Shown: positions 56,481 through 64,000 of the stretch, piece after piece
How the letters are laid out: each line of letters begins with the position of its first letter
Numbering within the stretch: position 1 is the first letter of the stretch
NCBI GenBank assembly: GCA_025618425.1
Contig: CM046837.1
Location: 20,748,303-20,812,302, forward strand
Direction: 5' to 3'
DNA from: Heliocidaris tuberculata
Lineage: Eukaryota; Echinodermata; Echinoidea; Camarodonta; Echinometridae
Length of the DNA: 64,000 nucleotides
The notes under the pieces: generated by a model
The model's input: only the letters and a program-made list of their open reading frames with translations
Database searches by the model: none
Told to the model about the DNA's origin: nothing
Position numbers and translations under genes: made by a program

Positions 56481-58270
56481 AAAAAAAAAAGGGGTCGGAG
56501 AGGGGAAAAGAAGGTGGGGGAATAGGCGCGCGAATATAGGCCTTTTGCTGCTTGAAGTTACTGTGCAAGCACGACATATACTGCACTGCAGTGGGCTTGT
56601 TCTATCATATCGGCAGCTGTCCATATACTGTACGTATATTACACATGTACAGGAGATAAATAAGGTACGTTGTTTATTGAAAGTCACCAAAAGAAACACC
56701 TTACCACTATCGACATCATTTTGGGGTAGTTTTTTCTATTGTTCAGCATTTTGTTGTTCGCAAATTGTCTAGCGAAAGCGATTACACTTCTTTTACCCAT
56801 AATATAATACAGCCACTACTCGGCGGTTGCGTTATAGCTTGCAGCTAGCTAGCAAGCTATGCATGCTCCCGTCGAGCTCCGCTAGCTAGCTGGGCGGCGA
56901 CGAGGGATCGGAACAGCGAGTGTCGTTTGCTGGCACCGTAGAGTTACATACGCACGTACACCTGCAGTTGTAGCAGATAGCAGACAGCTCACCCCACTGG
57001 GCGAGATTTGGGCGATTTTCCGAAACAAATCCACCGTCGTTTTTCGTTCAACCGAGAGAGGGCGTAGGACCGTTACGCGTTTCAAACAAGTCACTCGACA
57101 ATTTCGGTCTCGAAAAGGGTATAAGTTGATGGTTGATTTGACACCCGATTTATTCAAAATGTCTCAAAATATGGAAAATTATTGGTTACATTTGATATTG
57201 TAGTGTTCATCAAAGCTTTTATGATCGTTAATCACCAGTTTTGTTGTCATTCCGAATCTGTTCCCACTCCTATAATTTATCTTTAAGTTCAGATTTGCCG
57301 ATAGAGTTAGAGGAAACTAAATTATGGTGCATATGATTATTTGCTTTGGTCTTCGTCTCCCATTTGTCATCAACTTGGAAATGAACAGGGCTTTGCTCGG
57401 TTTGAGGACAGGTACATTGGCACAACATTCACACTAAGAAATCAGGTTGCGCTGTAGGTGCAAATTTGGGCGGATCACCCGTATATCTACTCGGTTGAAT
57501 CTTGCAACCCTAAGGGTGCACTTTGCAGAAACCGGGGTTCAGAATTGTGCAAGGTTGAATTCTGCACCCTTCCATCATAAGTACAGGCCCGTATTCTCGA
57601 AAGCCGCCTAACTTTCAGCCGTGGCCTTACCCTCGCCTAACATTAAAATTTGACTGCTAACTTCAGATTTAGGCCGCCGTGCTATTCACGAAAGGAGTTT
57701 AGGAACTAAGCCCGTCCTAACTCCCCTAAGCAACGGTCTAAAGTTAGTCCACCCAGGGGGCAGTTTTAACTGCGGCCTAAATAGTTTTGCTAGTAATCGT
57801 GAGGGAGGCGAAGTGGCGAAATCCACTGAATTTCCGCCAACCACAAGCCCTACGGACCCATTTAATGGTAAGTAAGTTTCTTCATTTCAAGGATATACCT
57901 TCATACAATCCATTCAAATCCTCCACATAGGCTATCCATATATTAGTGTTATTTCATGTTATATCAATTTTTACTTCGAATTTTCTCATGGCTGGATTTT
58001 TTTTCAGTCCCACGAATGTAATTTCATGTATGGTTTTCCCTATCGCAATTTAATTGTGCAAAATCAATTCAAATTCCAACCAAATCTTTTGTTTACTGTG
58101 TAGACAATTGGAAAATAAGACCCTGATTATTACAATTTCACTGTTGTAGTACAACAGTGAATTGATGACAGTTAGATATTGATCTAGACCTATTCTACGG
58201 TCCGAGCTCATGATGTATGACGTCTTACTCTTAGTCTAGTCCGAGTTGTAGATACGTCTACGTTAGATCT
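54287..58270. other. Intergenic, no supported gene
   Basis: Includes a (GA)n tract at about 56421-56475, short G/C-runs and AT-rich sequence. About 56820-57160 is CpG-richer than the rest. 57590-57870 starts CCCGTATTCTCGAAAGCCGCC, like a MITE end, and ends with a strong donor-like GTAAGTAAG at about 57868. No partner exon can be assigned. Confidence 0.4.
56421..56475. repeat. (GA)n microsatellite
   Basis: About 55 bases of GA repeat, followed by an A-run. Confidence 0.92.
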
Positions 58271-58410
58271 GGGGGGCGTTTCATGAAAGGACTTGTCAGA
58301 TATTTTATCCGACAAATTTGCTCTCAGCCAATCAGATGCAAGGATTTTCAGTAGCTTATAACAGTTGTCGGATAAAAATCACTGACAAAACGCTTGATGA
58401 AACGCTCCCC
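58271..58410. mobile_element. 140-bp hairpin MITE
   Basis: Starts GGGGGGCGTTTCATGAAA and ends TTGATGAAACGCTCCCC. The inverted repeat continues inward (TTGTCAG...TTTATCCGACAA against TTGTCGGATAAA...CTGACAA), so nearly the whole element forms one hairpin with a central AATCAGATGC part. It is non-coding. Confidence 0.8.
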
Positions 58411-58603
58411 TGAATGTAACTTTGAGTTTTAGATCATGCTGATGTGACAAGATAAAGTGACAATTAGACAGAAATAACCGTCTGGTATGGGGAGTTCTTT
58501 GTTAAATATGATATGTCTCAACTTTCCCTGAAGTTTTACGTATAACTAAAGGCATTAACGCATACACTAATGTTTATAGTAATTAGACGGTCCTGAATTG
58601 TGG

Positions 58604-60500
58604 GGACTGAAAAGCATGAAACTAACTAGCATTGTTTTTATCGCCACCTTAAGGTATTCAAGAGTGAAATAGATCTACCCCTCCCCCCCCCCTTTTTTTT
58701 TAGCTGGACATGTAAGTTGGACTCCGAGAGTGCTTGGCAGGAGTCAAAGCTATGATTCAATTCGTCTTTTGAATGAATAACTATAGAGACTCTGTACCAC
58801 GTGATTGTAGGATTGCATTGATTTCTTAAAACTTCAAGGGATACATGCCATATATGTGTTGATTATGCAATAATGTCTATGAATATAGATTGGATTGGAA
58901 TATATAACTCTTAATGTAATGAATTAAATCATGATTTTGTCTGTAAATAATTATAATAGTATATAACTATTTATAATAATGATGAATGATGATAATAATA
59001 CAAATTATATTAATGAATATATATTGGATAGGAACATATAAGTCTTAATTATGTTAATGATGTTATTGAAAATGAATTTGTAATAATAAAAAGAAAAGAA
59101 GAAGGAAAAGAATAATAATACAGAATGATAACAACAATCATAAGAACTCTCATAATTATGTATACATGTATATATTATGTATCTATCTATATTTCTGTTG
59201 ATTATTACCAGTATGTATATTTTCAGTTGTAAATGCATTCCTTATATGGACAATAAAGCAATATATATATAACTGTGATATAGTCTATAGGTAAGATAAG
59301 ATAATGCTGCTGAATCGTTGGAAGTCTGTCTTTTTTTTTTACATTAAGTTGCATGTACATTCATATTTCCGTTGGCAGATCGGAAGTGGGGGGGGGGGGA
59401 TGGGTTTAACCCTAGTTAGACCTCTAACTTTACATCTAACTTAGATCACTGACCTGTCATTTGATCTGATGTCTAGACAAATGTAACCACCTATTATGAG
59501 AAATCTTTATGATAATGATAATAATAGTAATAATAATATTAATAATTATAATAACAATAACGGTAATAAAAAAAAATTTTCTTCTATAGTGCATATCATA
59601 ATATAACCTCTATATTCGCTTCCAAAGGTCTTCAGTTATTAATACCCCGGCTTTTAAGCTCCGGCAGTGGTAGCTCTCAGTGCATGCAAGGATTAAAAAA
59701 AAAAAATCAATAGAAAATGACAGGTATCAACCTTCCCTATACACAGACTGTACGTCCGGCAGTCTCAAAGTAGTGGGGGAGTGAAAAAAGCCTGAAACTA
59801 ACTATTATTTTCTTTTCATCACCAGGTTTATTGTATTTAACAGTGAAATACACTCTCAATACAATCTAGTCAAATTTGAATAGATACCTTATCGGAGGGA
59901 CACATACTAGATTCTATTTTTTTTTTTTAATGAATAGATTCTAGTCAAAATGACCAGAATTCTAGTAACATTTAACTGGAATTCTGGTCATTTTGACTAG
60001 AATCTAGTCATTTTTAAAAATAGAATCTAGTAAGTGTCCCTCCGATAAGGTATCTATTCAAATTTGATTAGATTGCTTTGAGAGTGTAGATCTACTCTCT
60101 TTTTTCTCTTATTTTAGGTGTAGCTGGATATGTAGGCTGAACTCTGACAGTGCTCGGCAGGAGTCAAGGCCATCATTCTGATACCTAGCAGAAACTTTTA
60201 TTTAGGTAAGATTCTACACTATGATTAAGAATAAAAAATTTCTTGCTACTGAATCATTGAAAATCTGTCCCTTTCCCCTTAACCATTATGTTGCATGTAC
60301 ATCATACCGCTGTTGGCAGATAGGAAGTGTGTGTGTGTGTGGGGGGGGGGGGGTAGGGTTAAGGCCTTAGTTAGACCTCGTACTACCTCTAACTTACATC
60401 TAACTCAGATTATTAACAAGTCATTTGATATGATGCCCTAATCTGGACAGTACGTCAACCAATCCCGAATAGCGGGGGAATGAGCAGCATGAAACTAACT
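58604..60500 (+). repeat. Tandem duplication of a unit of about 1 kb (two full copies and a start of a third)
   Basis: Copy A (about 58604-59480) and copy B (about 59780-60460) share GAAACTAACTA, GTGAAATAGATCTAC, GCTGGA(C/T)ATGTA, GGCAGGAGTCAA, AAGTTGCATGTACAT/TATGTTGCATGTACAT, the G-run and GTTAGACCTC...CATCTAACT. A third GCATGAAACTAACTAGTA follows at about 60489. Copy B carries the MITE 59849-60088, copy A does not. Confidence 0.75.
59849..60088. mobile_element. Foldback MITE with TA target duplication
   Basis: Between TA (59849-59850) and TA (60087-60088) lies an almost perfect palindrome: CACTCTCAATACAATCTAGTC on the left, with its reverse complement (GATTAGATTGCTTTGAGAGTG) on the right. 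Each arm is about 110 bases and includes CCTTATCGGAGGGACAC. The same site in copy A reads GTGAAATAGATCTAC with one TA and no element. TA target and CACTCT tips suit a Tc1/mariner-type MITE. Confidence 0.9.
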
Positions 60501-62679
60501 AGTACTTTGGACTGCTTGCCCCCCCCCCCCCCCCCCAATTCACTCGATATTTTTAGTTTCTGCTGATGCTATTAACTTCTGAGGGAGAGTGGAATTTCAA
60601 AGTTTCAAAACATTTCCTGCCACCCTAATTGTCTGGCATACTTTGATCCTTGATCTGTCTCTGCTACCTAAAATACCACTTGGCCTCCATCATTATGCTT
60701 TGACTCCAGAATGCCTTATTATTGGCCGACACTTGCTCTGGCAAAAAGAAATTGCACATGAATGCTTAACATTTATCAAATATAAACTTCAAGTTCAGTA
60801 TTACATTAATTTGAGTACGGTACTATTTGTAAGTAAAGACATGCTTGCCAGCTTAGTCAAAAAGTGATTTCTGCCGTATGTAGTGACTCATCTAAAGGAA
60901 AATTTATTCATTCTCATTACAATGTAATACTTTAATTCTAATTGCATATTATAATGTAAAACTTTATTCATTTATATATTATATCATATTATATATAAAT
61001 TTAAAGGTGTTTAACCCGTTTATTTATTTACTTCTTCACCATGATAATTATGATAAAATGTATTTGTAGTAGATTCTACTCTCATGGTATGATCACTTCA
61101 TATATTGTTTTAAAAAAAATGGAGAACAGTGAGAGATAGTTATATAAAATTGAATGGCCTTGAGTGGATACAAGGATATATCGCACGAGCTATGAACATA
61201 TTTCACGAGTCGGCAAGACGAGTGAAATATTTCAAAGCGAGTACAATATACTCTTGTGTCCCATGAAAGAAAAGCCATTCAATATTATTATTTATAATTG
61301 TATGATACCTAGTTCCTCAATTTTCACCATTACATGTCTTTGTGTTTTTGTATTGACTTCGACATAAAACAAAGGTAGAGAACATTTTTGTCCTTACCCA
61401 AGCATCTTGCAAGAGCTGCGCGCATACATCCATTGTCTTAACCTTTGCGTATTTAAGCGTATTCACTTTTTTACGCGTCACGCGCACCCCAAACCAATGA
61501 GATTGGAGATATATTGCACGGTCATCCGAGTACTTTTTACACAAACCATGAGATAATGTTTTAAAATTGCACGGTCATCCGATACTTTTGCGCAAACCAT
61601 GAGATACGCCAATTTTTAACTTGTCGCCTGAAAACCCTTCATACAAATAATAATTTTGTATATTTTTCTTTTTTTTTAGATACCAACTTCTCGGTAGATC
61701 ACCATGCTCGCTATAAGGCCCAACACAAATGAGGAAATTCTGAAGGCGATCCACAGTCCCAGACCACCCAGGCTCTGGAAAGGTTATGAAAATGGGAAAA
61801 CCCATGTGAATTCTACAGAACTTACAGAAGAGAGAGAGACTCTAATAAATTTGGCAGTGCTTTATATAACCCGTATTGTATGCTTTAATTTCAGGAAATA
61901 CATGATGAAATGTGCAAAAACAAAAACAAACTTTTGAATGAGAATTATAATTTGATTTTAAACAATTTGAATGAAACATTTTGAACAATTGCTCAAACAA
62001 ATTCACATCCGTCGCCCTTTACTAAATGGAAACTTAGATGTTGTTATTAAAAAATACCATATTTTTTTGTTTTTGTTAAACACCTAGAAATTGAAGTAGC
62101 AGGGTCTGATACATGAAAAAGATGAGTGCTACTTTTGCACAAGGTCTTTTTAATTAAAAATTTAGCTTTAGGTGTATAGTAATGCAAACTTTTGTAGTTT
62201 AATTGACACAAATGGTCGAAGGTGGAAATCTAAAGATTGTTTTCTTTATCTTCGGGCTAGATATTTCAAGTTTCATAACTAATCTATACATATGGCACTT
62301 CATGTTTAATGACTGCGCCTAGATGGCTGAGTAAGCAAGAGAGCATCTGCTCAAACAACAGTGAAAGAGTTACATTTTAAAATTTGTTTTATGAAATTGA
62401 ATAATTTCACTAAAATAGAAATAACAAAATATTTCAAAACAACATCCTTGTTTACCAGATGAGTTGGTGGAGTGTGCAATCTAGATAAATGTTACCAAAA
62501 CTCCAAGCTTTCTGAAATGTTATTTTCTTTGATTGTTTTATTGTAGTAATTTGTTAAAGTCAGATTACCTGTTTACCTCATGTGACAACTAAAGTCCACT
62601 GGATGGTTTTTGTCACAAATTCTACTTTTTTCATATAAAGAAAAACATTGAGCAATCCTGATAACGCTTGAAATGATAT
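60501..62679. other. Intergenic, no supported gene
   Basis: A frame at 61704-61937 (MLAIRPNTNEEIL...) follows a T-rich AG acceptor-like site and has balanced composition, but no donor or family match. It could be an exon. Other frames look random. AT-rich throughout. Confidence 0.35.
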
Positions 62680-63179
62680 NNNNNNNNNNNNNNNNNNNNN
62701 NNNNNNNNNNNNNNNNNNNNNNNNNNNNNNNNNNNNNNNNNNNNNNNNNNNNNNNNNNNNNNNNNNNNNNNNNNNNNNNNNNNNNNNNNNNNNNNNNNNN
62801 NNNNNNNNNNNNNNNNNNNNNNNNNNNNNNNNNNNNNNNNNNNNNNNNNNNNNNNNNNNNNNNNNNNNNNNNNNNNNNNNNNNNNNNNNNNNNNNNNNNN
62901 NNNNNNNNNNNNNNNNNNNNNNNNNNNNNNNNNNNNNNNNNNNNNNNNNNNNNNNNNNNNNNNNNNNNNNNNNNNNNNNNNNNNNNNNNNNNNNNNNNNN
63001 NNNNNNNNNNNNNNNNNNNNNNNNNNNNNNNNNNNNNNNNNNNNNNNNNNNNNNNNNNNNNNNNNNNNNNNNNNNNNNNNNNNNNNNNNNNNNNNNNNNN
63101 NNNNNNNNNNNNNNNNNNNNNNNNNNNNNNNNNNNNNNNNNNNNNNNNNNNNNNNNNNNNNNNNNNNNNNNNNNNNNNN
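62680..63179. other. Assembly gap, 500 N
   Basis: Exactly 500 N between unique sequence and a (TA)n tract. The round size suggests a placeholder gap of unknown true length, probably caused by the TA repeat. Confidence 0.98.

Positions 63180-63223
<44 letters not shown>
63180..63223. repeat. (TA)n tract at the gap edge
   Basis: About 44 bases of TA repeat directly after the gap. Confidence 0.95.
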
Positions 63224-63224
<1 letters not shown>

Positions 63225-63226
<2 letters not shown>

Positions 63227-63460
63227 TGCGTCCCAGAAAAAAAGAAACCCTAAAACAAAGGGTTATTGTGACCACACTGTGTGCTCTATGACAATAATTA
63301 TCTATTTTCCAAAAACTAGAAGTATTATGCTTTTAAATGATACCTTGATGACATCCATCTGTACATGCTTTACCGAGCAGCAGCATTTTGAAAATGACAT
63401 GTAAAAACTCTGCTGTGCCAGATTTGGGTAAAACCGTAAAAACTTTAGGATCACATGCAA
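63225..63460 (+). repeat. Dispersed repeat, copy 2
   Basis: Starts CAGTGCGTCCCAGAAAAAAA after the TA repeat and matches 18788-19050 in order. The CAGTGCGTCCC start could be a transposon terminus. Confidence 0.6.
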
Positions 63461-64000
63461 ACATGAAAAAAGGGAAATACCAGCTTTAAGAGATATGATA
63501 CGTGAAATTCCTTCGTGTGATGACATGCATTCTATCAGAAATTCATAAAACAAAGGTCGATACCAATTTCCAGTGGTGGCAGGGGTGTACGCCCCCCAAA
63601 TTTTCTAAATCAGTAAATATCCTTCAAAAGATGAAAAAGTGTCCCTCCTGTGATAGAAAAGGTGCCCCTCCTGAGGTGGAAAATTACCATAATCTTGATA
63701 TTTTTTCTGCCTTATGTGCCCTTTCAACCTTGTATTTCCTTTTGATGACAATGAAAAGTGTCACGAACTTTACTTTTATGAAAAATATCACCTTTCTGTC
63801 CGCTTTGTTCTTAAAAGAAATTGCAGTTCTTCAAAATTCAAAAAATTACTTTTCATTTCGATTGCAGGTACAATTTCAATACAAAACCTGCCCTTTCTTT
63901 ACCCCCAACATCAACAAAACATTGACTATCTTTTATTTCATGATGAGGGCATTATCCTTACCATCGTTATTGAAAGAAACACATGAAAACAGTCTTCTCG
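63461..64000. other. Nothing recognised to the window end
   Basis: Contains GTGGCAGGGGTGTACGCC and two GTGCCCCTCCTG-like fragments near 63625-63672, perhaps a decayed MITE. No coding region is supported. Confidence 0.4.

Noticed and set aside
56882..57157. 91-codon minus-strand frame in CpG-rich DNA
   Set aside because: Composition allows long frames here, there is no family signature and no supporting splice sites.
60589..60867. 92-codon frame
   Set aside because: Reads over AT-rich sequence at the edge of the third duplicate unit. No domain, donor or acceptor supports it.
62311..62350. tRNA-like A box (GATGGCTGAGTAAGC...GAGCATCTGC)
   Set aside because: It resembles the 5' half of a Ser/Leu-type tRNA, but no B box or acceptor stem follows. 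At most it is a decayed SINE head.

Overview
This is eukaryotic, repeat-dense genomic DNA: intron-split extracellular-domain exons, non-LTR and Penelope retroelements, hAT- and piggyBac-like inverted-repeat elements, long (TA)n tracts, many G/C homopolymer runs and one 500-base assembly gap (62680-63179). The exon style (calcium-binding EGF exons of exactly 123 nt in phase 1-1, then sushi exons) and the kind of repeats suggest a marine deuterostome, most likely an echinoderm such as a sea urchin. That assignment is an inference and was not tested.

The main gene runs on the + strand from at least 6025 to about 39068. I can place seven EGF-like exons (6025, 10464, 14033, 14570, 15007, 19673, 20781), two broken EGF exons (7878, 14322), three sushi/CCP exons (26848, 29527, 37329), a transmembrane exon (37710), a possible 20-nt exon (38091) and a last exon with a tandemly repeated, tyrosine-rich cytoplasmic tail (38302-38755). 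All extracellular exons start and end in phase 1, so they can be duplicated or skipped in frame. The predicted product is a type I membrane protein with an EGF array, three sushi domains, one membrane pass and a repeat tail. No signal-peptide exon is visible. Two lesions stand out: an inverted-repeat element replaces the splice donor of the fifth EGF exon, and a 1-nt deletion shifts the frame inside the tail repeats. The locus is therefore either a decaying paralogue or partly misassembled.

Region by region: 1-2410 holds the C-terminal end of an unidentified acidic protein, a long AT-rich stretch and an LTR. 2479-4560 is a LINE 5' fragment split by a 36-bp-TIR element. 4668-10903 is a duplicated block carrying EGF1 and EGF2, with a second LINE and an inverted LINE copy between them. 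12772-20660 contains further EGF exons, a MITE, a LINE sitting in a TA microsatellite, and a degenerate minus-strand LINE. 21098-26345 may be a piggyBac-like element. 26848-39068 is the 3' half of the gene, with a palindromic minisatellite and a 2.6-kb hAT-like element in an intron. 39520-41498 is an internally deleted Penelope-like element between inverted repeats.

From 41500 onward I see no convincing gene. This part holds a second palindromic minisatellite, a TTAA MITE, a ~185-bp satellite, two ~1.1-kb hAT-like elements in opposite orientation (one with a perfect 8-bp target duplication), small foldback MITEs, and a tandem duplication that preserves the empty site of a TA-target MITE.
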